DNA of 18,707 nt from DASRJW01 sp035649435 (GTDB lineage Bacteria > Krumholzibacteriota > Krumholzibacteriia > G020349025): contig DASRJO010000079.1 of NCBI GenBank assembly GCA_035649435.1, forward strand, positions 1 to 18,707, written 5' to 3'. Both the position numbers and the translations under genes were made by a program. This document shows, one piece after another, positions 5,780-15,168 of this stretch (within the stretch, counting starts at the first letter, position 1; every line of letters starts with the position of its first letter). The notes under the pieces were generated by a model that worked only from the letters and a program-made list of their open reading frames with translations, was not told where the DNA came from and did not search any database.

Positions 5780-8700
5780 ATGCTCCGACTCCCACTCCCC
5801 GCCTGGACGGTCGTCTTCCTCGCCGTCTTCCCGGCAGTCCTCCACGCGACCGCGTATCGCATGGCGATGGGTCGCTACCCTGGCGATGGCGCTCCGACCC
5901 ATTCGATCACGGGCCTCGGTTTCCAGCCCGACGTCGTCATCGTCAAGGGGGACCTCGGGACAGCGGCCTTCACCCGGTCTTCGAGCATGGCGAGCGGCAT
6001 GTCCAAGCCGCTCGGCGCAGCGGGCGCGGTGATCGCCGATCGCATTGCGTCGTTGGACGTCGACGGATTCACAGTTGCGTCCGATCCTTCGGTGAACGCC
6101 GTCACCAACGAGTACTTCTGGATCGCCTTCAAAGCCTCGTCGGATCTGATGGCCGTCGGCGCTTACATCGGCACCGGCATCCTCGACACTCAGGTACCGG
6201 TCGGGTTCCAGCCTGCCTACGTGATCGTGATGAGCGAGGGCAACCAACAGGCCTTGCAGCGCTTCGCCTCCCAGAGCGACGGCCAGTGCGTGTCCTTCGC
6301 GGCGGACGGAGAAATCGACAACCGCATCGTCAGCTTCAACGGCACTGGATTCCGCGTCGGCACCGATGCGAGCGTCAATGGCTTCGGCGCCCTGTATCAC
6401 TACATCGCGTGGAAGGGCGCTGCCGAGATCCTGGTGGAAGACGCCTACAACGGCGACTCGAGCCCGAACCGCAGCTACGCGCTCGGATTCCAGCCGCGCA
6501 CTCTTCTGATCGCACAACGGAACAGCGGTTCCGCCGCGGTTTTCAGCACCGACGCGTTCGACAGTGGAGTTTCATCGTACCTCTCAGCGCCGGGTGCAAC
6601 GCTCACGAACGCGATTCTCCGCTTCGTGCCCAATGGCTTCCAGCTTGGCACCCATGCGAGCGTGAACAGTACGTCGGAGGAGTACTTCTACGCCGCCTTC
6701 AATACGGCGGCCGACATCGCGCTGCACAAATCCGTCGACGACCAGACGCCGGCCGAGGGCGACACGCTCACCTACACGTTGGCGCTCCACAACCTCGGGC
6801 CCGATGCGGTGAGCGGCATCGACGTCAACGACCTGTTGCCGCTTGGTGTGACGTATCTCGCTCATGCTCCCAGCCAGGGCACGTACTCGAGCGTGACTGG
6901 TCTCTGGGTCGCGGGTGGGCTCGCCGTCGGCGACAGCGCCAGCATGCAACTGCAAGCCACCGTCGATCCCGCTCCGCTCGGCACCATCACGAACACGGCC
7001 TCCATCTTGGATCTCGATGGCAGCGGCGATCCAAATCCGTCGAACAATGCGAGCACCGCGCCGGTCACCTTCCTCTCCGGTGACCTGGAGGTGCTGAAGA
7101 CCGTCGACGACCCGACACCCTTCGCGAACGGCATCGTCCAGTACACGATCGAGCTCACCAATTATGGGTCCTTCACCACGACAGGGATCGCCGTGTTCGA
7201 TGCCTTGCCCGCAGGTGTGACCTACATGGTGCACGGCTCGAGCCACGGGAGCTATTCGAGCTCGACCGGGGTGTGGGCAGTGGGCACATTGGACGCCGCG
7301 GCCACGGCCACCTTGCTGATCACGGCGCGCGTCGATGCGGGCACACAGAGCCAGCGAATCACCAACACCGCGTACGTCAGCGACGCGTTCGTCATCGACG
7401 CCTTGGCGCAAAACGACACCAGCAGCGCCGCGATCAATGTCCGAGCCGTCCTTCCCGTTGGCAACAGCGACCTACGCCTGTCGATGACGGTAGACGATCC
7501 GAACCCCAGCGAAGGCGACACGTTGACCTACAACGTGACGCTCACGAACAACGGCCCGGACCTCGCCACCTCGGTTCAGGTGCGCAACGTACACGTGCCA
7601 GCGCTCGCCTCGGTCTCGCACACGAGCAATCGCGGCAGCTTCGATCCGGCCGGCGGTACGTGGACGGTGGGATCGCTGGCGAACGCGGCCACGGCGAGCT
7701 TGGCGCTCACGGTCCGATTGACGCCGGGAAGCGGGGCCAAGGTCCTCACCAACGCAGTCTCGGTGTTCGGCGCCGATCAATCCGATCCCGTGGGCTCCAA
7801 CAACAGCGCACAAATCGACATCCGCACCGTCGAGATCGAGACGATTCCGGTCGGGCCGCTCGAAGTCCTTCCCGGCACGAGCGATGTCCCGCTGCTCTTG
7901 CTCCATCTCGAAAACCACCGCGCGCAGCCCGTGACACTCGACGGCATGAACATCGACGTCGCGGCAGGTCTCGAGCAGCTGCAGCTGTGGCTCGACGACG
8001 GCGACCTCGTTCTGGAGACGGGAAGCGACTCGCTTCTCGCAGCGGGCGATCCAACGGCGGGAATCTGGTCCGTGGCGGGATTGGCGCACACGATCGTCGC
8101 AGCGGCCGAGCGAACCCTCATGTTGAGCGGGCGTGTGTCTTTGGTCGCTGCCCGCCATGGTCAAACCCTCGATGTCTCGATCGCGACGCCGGCCGATCTC
8201 GTCTGGGCATCCGCGACCACAGCCGTCACCCATCGCGGTTTTCCGATCGCGAATCCCGGATCGGTGAGCGCGGTCGATCTCGCGCTGGCGCAAATCAGCT
8301 TCACGCCAATCGCCGGCGATACGATATTCCCCGCGGCTCAAGGCGTGCCCCTGCTGCGACTCCGCGTTCCGGACAATGGCGGCACGAGCGACACGCTCGA
8401 GCGCATCGACATGCAACAGATCGGCACGGCGGTTTCTGGGCTCGACCTCGAGAGTCTGCATTTACAGGTCGGCGCAGGCATCGCTCTTCCCGACAGCGTG
8501 GATCCGCTAAGAGTTCGAGCTGGGGCAGTGGGCGGCGCGGACCCCGGCATCGCGGGCTCGGGACCCGGCGATTGGGTGGAAGTCGAAGTCGCGCGCTTCT
8601 ACCACACTGGTGGTGAACGCTGGTCGGCGAGTGGCTTCCAGCTCGTGATCCCGCTGGGTGGTCTCGAAGTCCGCATCGTCGCCGATGTCTCCGGTCGTGC

Positions 8701-11700
8701 GCGCGATGGCCGCACCTTGCGCGCGGCGTTGCCGATCAGCGGCCTGCAGCTCACATCGGGACGCCGGGGCCCCGAGGACTCCGGCTGGAGCAATCCATCC
8801 GAGCTTCTCGTCCGCGCCGAGCGCACGCTGATCGTGACCCAGGTTCCCGTCACGACGCCGAGCGCTCCCAGCTTGCGCGGTGCGCGCGATCTGCCTGTCC
8901 TGGGTTTCCAACTCCTCGCCCACAGTCCGGACACGGACACGCTCACGTCGCTGCGTTTGCTGCACACATCAGTGGGACCTTCGGGTCCGGCCGCGAAGGC
9001 GCACCTGCAAGTGGCGTCGACCTCGCTCTGGCTCGACGCCGACGCGAATGGCGACATCGGCCCCGGAGACGTGGCGATCGCTTCGACCGCGCCGGATTCG
9101 GCAGGGACCTTGGCATTCCCGCTTCCATCGGGAACGCCGGTTCTTCTCGAGAGCAACACGCCGATCGGCTTCGTGGTGACAATGACGCCCGATTCGCTTC
9201 TCGTGCGCGACGCCGAATCGCTGCGTGTGGCATTGCAGCAAGCCGGCGACGTCGCGACAGCTGGCGGCCTGCAGGTCCTGCTCGCCGCCGGTTTCGAAAC
9301 CCTCGAACCACCTGTGATCGATGGACAGTCGGCGCGTGGCTATGGGCTTCGCCCTGTCGCGGGCGGCGCGCTCTTCGCGGGTTCGAAGACCGCCGTCGTC
9401 CTCGACATCACGCTGCCGTCCAATGGCGTGGATGACGACACACTCGAAAAACTCCGGCTCGAAAATTCCGGCACCGCGACGTCGGCCGATGTCGCAGCGG
9501 TCGAGCTGTGGCTCGACGGCAATGACGATGGCCTCGCGAACGGTCAGGACGTGCGCGTCGGCAGCTTGCGGCCGTTGGCGGGGCGCGTTTGGGAAGCGAG
9601 CGGGCTCAGTGTGCCGCTCGTTGCCAAGGGAACGCGATGCCTTGTCACGGTCGAGGTCGCAACGTCGCCCGAGAGTGGCGCCACCTGGAGCACCAAGGTG
9701 CCGCGCTCCGGCATCAGCGTCGCGAGCGGCAACGATGGCCCGATCGATGGCGAGCTCCAAAGCGCCGGCACATTCGTCTTCTCAGTCGCGGATCGTGTCA
9801 CTTGGGTGGCGGGAATCGCCGACAACCACGTCGTGTCCCCACTTGCAAGCCGCAACCTGGCGATGGTGCTCGAAATCTTCAACGGCTATGCCTCGTCCCG
9901 GACGCTCGACTCCGTGGCCTTGCAGATGACGGGCACAGCCGCGGAGACGGAATTCAGTACCTGGGAGCTGTTCGCGGACGAGAATCAGAACGGCCTCCTC
10001 GACGTCGATGAGAAGTTGCTCGCTTCCGCCAAACCGAGCGCCGGCAGCGTCGATTTCACCGACTTCGCCCACGTCTTGCCGTCGTTGCAGCAAGAACGCT
10101 TGCTCGTCGCTTACATGTTGGAACCTCTCGCGGCGCGGGATGCCTCGGTGATCGACATCCGTCTGGCAAGCGGCGACGATCTCGGCTACGTCGAGACCGG
10201 CACCATCTCCGCGGGTGCCTTCCCGCTCGATTCCCCCGGGCGCGACACGGTGGATGGCTTCGTCGCAGCTCAAGTGACGAACAATCTGGTGCTGTCCCGC
10301 ACGCTCGGCAGCGGTGAAACCGACGTGTTGGTGTTCGATCTCGTCTTGCCCTCGAACGGTTGGGAAGACGACACCTTGCTTTCTTTGCGTCTCGAGGCAG
10401 CCGACACGACGTCGGCCGCCGTCTTCGGTCAGGACTTTGGGCCGGTACGTCTGTGGCGCGAGACGGATCCACCGGCCGCGGCTGCGAATTTCGATCCGGC
10501 CACCGATGCCCTCCTGGGCAACGCAGCTCTAGATGGATCGCAGCTGGCCTTCGAGCCGCTCGCGAGCGCGATTCCCGCCGGCGGCCAGCGCTTCTATGTC
10601 AGCTTCGACACGGCGGCGGACCCGACCGCGGGCCGGCGCGTGCAACTGCGGGTGCCGCGTCTTGGAATCGAAATGGCATCGGCGAACGATGGTCCGCTCG
10701 ATGTCGAGATCCAGAGCACTGCGCTGCATGAGTTCTCCGCCGAGGATCTCCTCGCAAACCTCTGGACCTCGCAAACGCTCGCGAGCCGCGGCCAAGAGCT
10801 CGATCTCACCGTTCAAGTGCGGAACCAAGGCACGATGACATTGTCGAGCATCGTTCCTACCTCATTGGTCGTGGATCCACCTCTCGCGGCGAGCTTCACG
10901 AGCGGGCCGCTGCCGCTGACGCTCTCGCTTGCACCGGGCGCCGAAGGAATGTTCACCTATCGCTTCGTCACGCAGGCCGCGGGCACGTTGCACTTCACGG
11001 TGCAGGTGGCGGATTCCGCTTCGCGCAGCGACCCACGAACGAGCGCACCGCTGGTCGTCGTCGAGCCGCCGAGCGCGCTCGCGGTCGCGCCGCTCTCGAC
11101 GTTGCCGCCAACGGTGAACCGTGGCCAAGTCGTGCCGGTTTGCACCTTCGACCTCGCGCATCCGGACGTGGCCGGTACGGCAGCGGACATCCGCATCACG
11201 AGCTTGCGTCTCCTGGTCGAAGACACCTCCGGCAACGCGCTCGATCCTTCCACGGTGTTCGACCGTCTCACGCTCTCGGCCGGCGGCGTGACCCATGCGT
11301 CCATCGATTCGGTGCCCACCACGAATGGCCTCCAATTCGATCTCGACCCGGCGGTCGTGCTGCAAGCCGGTGATGAGCTGGGTCTGGCAGTCACGGCGGC
11401 GATCGCGGCGCAGGCTACGGCGCGCGACATTCGCTTGCGCCTCGGTGGCGTCAGTGAAATCGTCGCCATCGATGCCAACAGCGCTCAGCCCGTGGCGGTC
11501 GACGTCGTGCTGCCTTGGACGACGCAGTCGGCGACGATCCACACGCTGGCCACTCGAATGACATTGGACCTGGAGCGCACGCTGCCCTTGACGGTCAATC
11601 GCGGGCAGCTCGGCGTTCCAGCCGGCCGGTTGGCTTTCTCGCTCCCGGGGAGCATCGACGAAAGCGAAGCGCGCATCGTCGCTCTCACCATCGATTTCGG

Positions 11701-13300
11701 CGACGTGACGGCTACACCCATCGATCCCGCCGCGCTCGCGAGCCGCATCACCGTTCGCAACGGCGGCACTACCTTACTGGAATCGACGAACCTCGCGGCG
11801 AGCGCCGGACGCCTGCAGCTCAATCTCGCCATCCCACAGCTCGTCGCTTCCGGCGCGCCGCAGGTGCTGGATCTTTTCCTCGATCTCCGACCAGACACGA
11901 ACGAGAGTGCGTTCACATTGAGCCTCGTCGATTCGAGCGCCGTCTTCGTGCGCGACGCGACGAGCGGCGACGCGGTGGTCGTCGCGCCGAATGCGCCAGG
12001 ATTTCCCTGGGTACAAGGACCCGCCGCCGTCCAGGAAGCCGCAGGACCGCTGCAGCTGTTGGCGACCTCGCGCACGCCCGCCTCGACTTTCCCCAGTGCG
12101 AGGGACTTGCAGGTAGCGGACATTTCACTTTCCCGCCTACAGGATGCGGTGGGAAATGCGGATGTCGAGATCAGCAGCCTCACGTTCCGGACATTGGACG
12201 ATGCCGGCAACGAGATCCCAGCCGTCGATGCGATTTCAGCCGCACGCATCGTTGCCGGTGGCTCGCCTCTCCCCACTTCGGGAGCTCCAGCGGCAAGCGC
12301 TTCTGTGACGCTCGTCTTCGACAGCCCGCGCCGACTTTCTCCCGGCAACGTCTTGGATCTCCAGCTCTTCGTCAACCTGAGCGCCGCCGTGGCCTCGCCA
12401 TGGTTGCGCTTTTCCTTCGAGCCGCAGTCATTGACCGTCCGCGACGCCAACGACACGACACAAGTCGTGTCGACGATCGGATCGCTGCCGTTCGCGACCG
12501 ATCTCATGCGCATCGTGGCGCCGCCTTCGGGTGTGGCGGCTGGACCCATCGCCGAACCGCCGGTGAACGTCGGCCGTGGCACCACCGCCGAGGTGTTGTC
12601 GCTCCGCCTCGCCCACCCCGGAGCGCCGAACGAGTCGGTCATCCAGCCAACTGTGATCGTCATCCTCATGCGCGATGCGAACGGAAGCCCGCTGCCCGTG
12701 GATGCAGTGGCGAGCGCCGGCAGAATCCGCGCGGGATCGAATGTCTACGACGCGATTCTCTCGACCGACAGTCTCCTGGTGAATCTCGCCGGGTCTCCCG
12801 TTCTCGCCCCCGGACAGATGCAAGACCTCGTCTTGGATCTCGACATCGGCGCGAGCCCTCGTGTCAGTGATTTTCGTCTGGGTCTCGACGCTGCCGGTGT
12901 GGGCGCCGAAGCGGGCGGAACGCTCCTGCAAGCTCGCCCCTTGGAAGGCGTCGACTTCCCCTGGTTGTCGCCGACGGTGCATCTCGCTGCAAACGAGCTG
13001 AGCGGGAGCTTGAGCAGCTACCCGAATCCGTTCACGCCGGCGATGCACGATCGCTGTCGCATCACATTCTTCCTCGCCGCCGAATCGCAGGTGGATGCCG
13101 AGATCTACACGCTCACCGGAGAACGAGTGATTCGACTCTTGGAGAACACCGTCTTGGCCGCGGGTCTGCACGACGACCTGGACTGGGACGGCCGGAACGG
13201 CAACGGCGACCCGGTGCGAAGCGGCACCTATTTGTTGCGGCTCGATGTGAGCGGGCCTGGTGGCGGACAGCTCCTGCGCAAACTGGCGGTGAAGCGATGA
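5780..13300 (+). CDS. Giant secreted modular surface protein (2506 aa) with C-terminal YPNPF/FlgD-like sorting-type domain
   Basis: An exported beta-rich repeat protein. ATG 5780 is chosen because it starts a clean signal peptide (MLRLPLPAW, hydrophobic core, cleavage near ATA at 23-25). Domains in order: three units of about 95 residues (about 28-310; GFQP at 47, 142 and 236, each later followed by GF, SVN and Y-hydrophobic-IA-type motifs), like some phage tail or adhesin repeats; three DUF11 domains (about 311-434, 435-560, 563-684); six A-type modules (about 689-1656), several with EF-hand-like loops such as DENQNGLLDVDE; a CARDB-like spacer (about 1660-1760); four B-type modules (about 1764-2397) with NRGQ-type openings; and a final domain (about 2409-2506) with YPNPF, DWDGRNGNG and SGTYLLRL. 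It probably builds a surface or cell-envelope structure. It overlaps the next gene by 4 bases. Ligand unknown. Confidence 0.9.
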   Translation: MLRLPLPAWTVVFLAVFPAVLHATAYRMAMGRYPGDGAPTHSITGLGFQPDVVIVKGDLGTAAFTRSSSMASGMSKPLGAAGAVIADRIASLDVDGFTVASDPSVNAVTNEYFWIAFKASSDLMAVGAYIGTGILDTQVPVGFQPAYVIVMSEGNQQALQRFASQSDGQCVSFAADGEIDNRIVSFNGTGFRVGTDASVNGFGALYHYIAWKGAAEILVEDAYNGDSSPNRSYALGFQPRTLLIAQRNSGSAAVFSTDAFDSGVSSYLSAPGATLTNAILRFVPNGFQLGTHASVNSTSEEYFYAAFNTAADIALHKSVDDQTPAEGDTLTYTLALHNLGPDAVSGIDVNDLLPLGVTYLAHAPSQGTYSSVTGLWVAGGLAVGDSASMQLQATVDPAPLGTITNTASILDLDGSGDPNPSNNASTAPVTFLSGDLEVLKTVDDPTPFANGIVQYTIELTNYGSFTTTGIAVFDALPAGVTYMVHGSSHGSYSSSTGVWAVGTLDAAATATLLITARVDAGTQSQRITNTAYVSDAFVIDALAQNDTSSAAINVRAVLPVGNSDLRLSMTVDDPNPSEGDTLTYNVTLTNNGPDLATSVQVRNVHVPALASVSHTSNRGSFDPAGGTWTVGSLANAATASLALTVRLTPGSGAKVLTNAVSVFGADQSDPVGSNNSAQIDIRTVEIETIPVGPLEVLPGTSDVPLLLLHLENHRAQPVTLDGMNIDVAAGLEQLQLWLDDGDLVLETGSDSLLAAGDPTAGIWSVAGLAHTIVAAAERTLMLSGRVSLVAARHGQTLDVSIATPADLVWASATTAVTHRGFPIANPGSVSAVDLALAQISFTPIAGDTIFPAAQGVPLLRLRVPDNGGTSDTLERIDMQQIGTAVSGLDLESLHLQVGAGIALPDSVDPLRVRAGAVGGADPGIAGSGPGDWVEVEVARFYHTGGERWSASGFQLVIPLGGLEVRIVADVSGRARDGRTLRAALPISGLQLTSGRRGPEDSGWSNPSELLVRAERTLIVTQVPVTTPSAPSLRGARDLPVLGFQLLAHSPDTDTLTSLRLLHTSVGPSGPAAKAHLQVASTSLWLDADANGDIGPGDVAIASTAPDSAGTLAFPLPSGTPVLLESNTPIGFVVTMTPDSLLVRDAESLRVALQQAGDVATAGGLQVLLAAGFETLEPPVIDGQSARGYGLRPVAGGALFAGSKTAVVLDITLPSNGVDDDTLEKLRLENSGTATSADVAAVELWLDGNDDGLANGQDVRVGSLRPLAGRVWEASGLSVPLVAKGTRCLVTVEVATSPESGATWSTKVPRSGISVASGNDGPIDGELQSAGTFVFSVADRVTWVAGIADNHVVSPLASRNLAMVLEIFNGYASSRTLDSVALQMTGTAAETEFSTWELFADENQNGLLDVDEKLLASAKPSAGSVDFTDFAHVLPSLQQERLLVAYMLEPLAARDASVIDIRLASGDDLGYVETGTISAGAFPLDSPGRDTVDGFVAAQVTNNLVLSRTLGSGETDVLVFDLVLPSNGWEDDTLLSLRLEAADTTSAAVFGQDFGPVRLWRETDPPAAAANFDPATDALLGNAALDGSQLAFEPLASAIPAGGQRFYVSFDTAADPTAGRRVQLRVPRLGIEMASANDGPLDVEIQSTALHEFSAEDLLANLWTSQTLASRGQELDLTVQVRNQGTMTLSSIVPTSLVVDPPLAASFTSGPLPLTLSLAPGAEGMFTYRFVTQAAGTLHFTVQVADSASRSDPRTSAPLVVVEPPSALAVAPLSTLPPTVNRGQVVPVCTFDLAHPDVAGTAADIRITSLRLLVEDTSGNALDPSTVFDRLTLSAGGVTHASIDSVPTTNGLQFDLDPAVVLQAGDELGLAVTAAIAAQATARDIRLRLGGVSEIVAIDANSAQPVAVDVVLPWTTQSATIHTLATRMTLDLERTLPLTVNRGQLGVPAGRLAFSLPGSIDESEARIVALTIDFGDVTATPIDPAALASRITVRNGGTTLLESTNLAASAGRLQLNLAIPQLVASGAPQVLDLFLDLRPDTNESAFTLSLVDSSAVFVRDATSGDAVVVAPNAPGFPWVQGPAAVQEAAGPLQLLATSRTPASTFPSARDLQVADISLSRLQDAVGNADVEISSLTFRTLDDAGNEIPAVDAISAARIVAGGSPLPTSGAPAASASVTLVFDSPRRLSPGNVLDLQLFVNLSAAVASPWLRFSFEPQSLTVRDANDTTQVVSTIGSLPFATDLMRIVAPPSGVAAGPIAEPPVNVGRGTTAEVLSLRLAHPGAPNESVIQPTVIVILMRDANGSPLPVDAVASAGRIRAGSNVYDAILSTDSLLVNLAGSPVLAPGQMQDLVLDLDIGASPRVSDFRLGLDAAGVGAEAGGTLLQARPLEGVDFPWLSPTVHLAANELSGSLSSYPNPFTPAMHDRCRITFFLAAESQVDAEIYTLTGERVIRLLENTVLAAGLHDDLDWDGRNGNGDPVRSGTYLLRLDVSGPGGGQLLRKLAVKR

Positions 13301-15168
13301 GAAACCTTGCAGCGCTCGTGCTCGTCGGGATCCTCGGCGCTGCTGCGGCGCATGCCGCCGATGATGGCGGGACGCAAAGCCCCTTCCTCCTCGGTGCCGG
13401 AGCGCGCGAGCAAGCCATGGGGCGCACGGGCGCCGCGACCGCGGTGCACGCCGAAGCGTTGTACTGGAATCCAGCACGCTTGGCGTACACGGAGCGACCG
13501 GATCTCACGCTCTTCCGCACCGAGCTGTTCGTGGATGGCAGCACCTACCACACCAGCTTCGCCAGCTACCCGACGCTCGATCTCGGCACCTTGGCCATCG
13601 GTTACCAGCGCCTCGACGTGTCGGACATCGAACGCGTCGACGAGCGCAATCGCGTTCTCGGCAGCTTCGACAACGCCGAGTCCAGCTTGCTCGTCGGTTA
13701 CGGTCGCAACGTCGGACCGCTGGTCGCGCTCGGCGCATCGCTGCGCGTGGTCCAACAAGCGGTGGACGACGCGAGCGACGCGAGCGTCGGACTCGACCTC
13801 GGGATCGCATTGCAGCGCGAGTTCGGCTCCCCGGCCTTGCATCGACTGAGCCTCGGGGCGACCTTGCAGAATGCGGTGGAACCACGCCTGCGTCTCGCCG
13901 AAGACGACGTCCACGATCCGCGCAGCCTCAAGCTCGGTCTCGGCTACGGCGGCGCAAAGGGTCCCATCGCCTGGGTGCTCGCCACCGACCTCGATCTTCC
14001 GAGCGCGGCCGATCTGCGCCCCGGAGTGGGGCTCGAGGTTTCCTATCACGGCATGCTGTCGTTGCGCGGCGGTCTCGACGACAACCGGCCGACATTCGGG
14101 CTTGGCGTGAGTTACCGAAACATCCGCTTCGACTACGCGCTGCGCAACGACGAGACCTTGCCGCGCAACGATCGCTTCAGCATCGGCGTGCAATTCGGGT
14201 CGAGCCTCGGAGAGCGCCGTGAGCAGCGCCGGCAGGTCGAGCAGCAGCGCGTCACGGCCGAGCTGGAGCAGCTCCTCGCCGCGCGCGAGCACGAGACCAT
14301 CGAAGCCACGAGGTCACAGGCCGAAGCCGCTTTCACGGCGAAGAAGTACGACGACGCATTGCGCCTGTACCGGCGCTTGCTAGCGCTCGACCCGGAGGAT
14401 GCGCCAGCGCGCGCGCGCGAGGAGGCGGCGCAACGACAGATCCTGAAGTCCGAGGCGGCGGCTGCTCTCGCTTCGGGCAACGCCGTGCAAGCGGCTGCCA
14501 CATATCAATCCATCGTCGAACGCTGGCCCCAAGATGCAGAGGCTGCGGCGGGTCTGCAGTCCGCGCGCACGCGGCTGCAGCTTGCAGCCGACCTCGATCG
14601 CAACCTACGCGCGCTGTTCGTCGAAGCTTTCGGCCGCTTTTCGAAGGGAGAGCTGCCGGCTGCCGAAGCGGCGCTGCACGAGCTCCTGCGTCTCGATCCG
14701 CGCCACGACCTGGGCAAGGAGCTCCTGGCTCGCGTTCGCGACGCGAAAGCCGCAGCGCGATCGGCGCGCGCACCAGAGCAGCCGCGTGCCGCCGTGGTGC
14801 AGGCTCCCGCGGAAGATGCAGCACCCACGGTACATCGCACCTTGTCGGCGGATCAACGCCGCGAGCTCGAGCGCCTGCATCAGGAAGGCCTGGAAGCATT
14901 CGCGAAACGGGACTTCGACCGCGCCATCCGTGATTGGCGCGCCGTGTGGCTGGAAGCGCCAGACTTCGAGTCCGTCGCCGAGAACTTGATCAAGGCTTAC
15001 TTGTGGGAAGGCGTCGAGCTCTACGGGCGCGGCGAATACGACGCGGCGCTGGAACGCTGCCGTCGCGTGCTCGAGATCGATCCCCACAACGAAAAGGCGA
15101 AGCGTTACGTCGAGCGGATCCAGGAAGAAAAGGCCGAAGTCGAACAGAGGCGCCACCATGAACCGTAA
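13297..15168 (+). CDS. PorV/PorQ-like outer-membrane barrel fused to C-terminal TPRs
   Basis: A 623-residue envelope protein. A signal peptide (about 1-21, ending AHA) precedes a PorV/PorQ (UPF0164)-type beta-barrel (about 25-300), recognised by the GAGAREQAMGRTGAATA and ALYWNPARLA opening and by alternating strands such as LAIGYQRLDVS and FGLGVSYRNIRFDYAL. A charged coiled-coil-like linker (about 305-335) joins it to at least four TPR-like repeats (about 340-470 and 525-610), separated by a Pro/Ala-rich stretch near 490-510. PorV in Bacteroidetes is the outer-membrane shuttle that hands C-terminally tagged cargo to the type IX attachment complex. Lying 4 bases overlapped behind a giant protein with a sorting-type C-terminus, it may be that protein's export or anchoring partner. 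The function is inferred; the barrel family call is good. Confidence 0.85.
   Translation: MRNLAALVLVGILGAAAAHAADDGGTQSPFLLGAGAREQAMGRTGAATAVHAEALYWNPARLAYTERPDLTLFRTELFVDGSTYHTSFASYPTLDLGTLAIGYQRLDVSDIERVDERNRVLGSFDNAESSLLVGYGRNVGPLVALGASLRVVQQAVDDASDASVGLDLGIALQREFGSPALHRLSLGATLQNAVEPRLRLAEDDVHDPRSLKLGLGYGGAKGPIAWVLATDLDLPSAADLRPGVGLEVSYHGMLSLRGGLDDNRPTFGLGVSYRNIRFDYALRNDETLPRNDRFSIGVQFGSSLGERREQRRQVEQQRVTAELEQLLAAREHETIEATRSQAEAAFTAKKYDDALRLYRRLLALDPEDAPARAREEAAQRQILKSEAAAALASGNAVQAAATYQSIVERWPQDAEAAAGLQSARTRLQLAADLDRNLRALFVEAFGRFSKGELPAAEAALHELLRLDPRHDLGKELLARVRDAKAAARSARAPEQPRAAVVQAPAEDAAPTVHRTLSADQRRELERLHQEGLEAFAKRDFDRAIRDWRAVWLEAPDFESVAENLIKAYLWEGVELYGRGEYDAALERCRRVLEIDPHNEKAKRYVERIQEEKAEVEQRRHHEP

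Noticed and set aside
5291..6517. Long minus-strand open frame across the kinase start and the giant gene
   Set aside because: Charged, repetitive composition without motifs; it is the antisense of two well-supported genes, as expected in GC-rich DNA.
11485..12870. Long open frames on both strands (minus 11485-12669, plus 11515-12870) within the giant gene
   Set aside because: They overlap B-type modules of the giant protein, are rich in Arg or Ser, and show no domain. GC-rich coding DNA gives such shadows.
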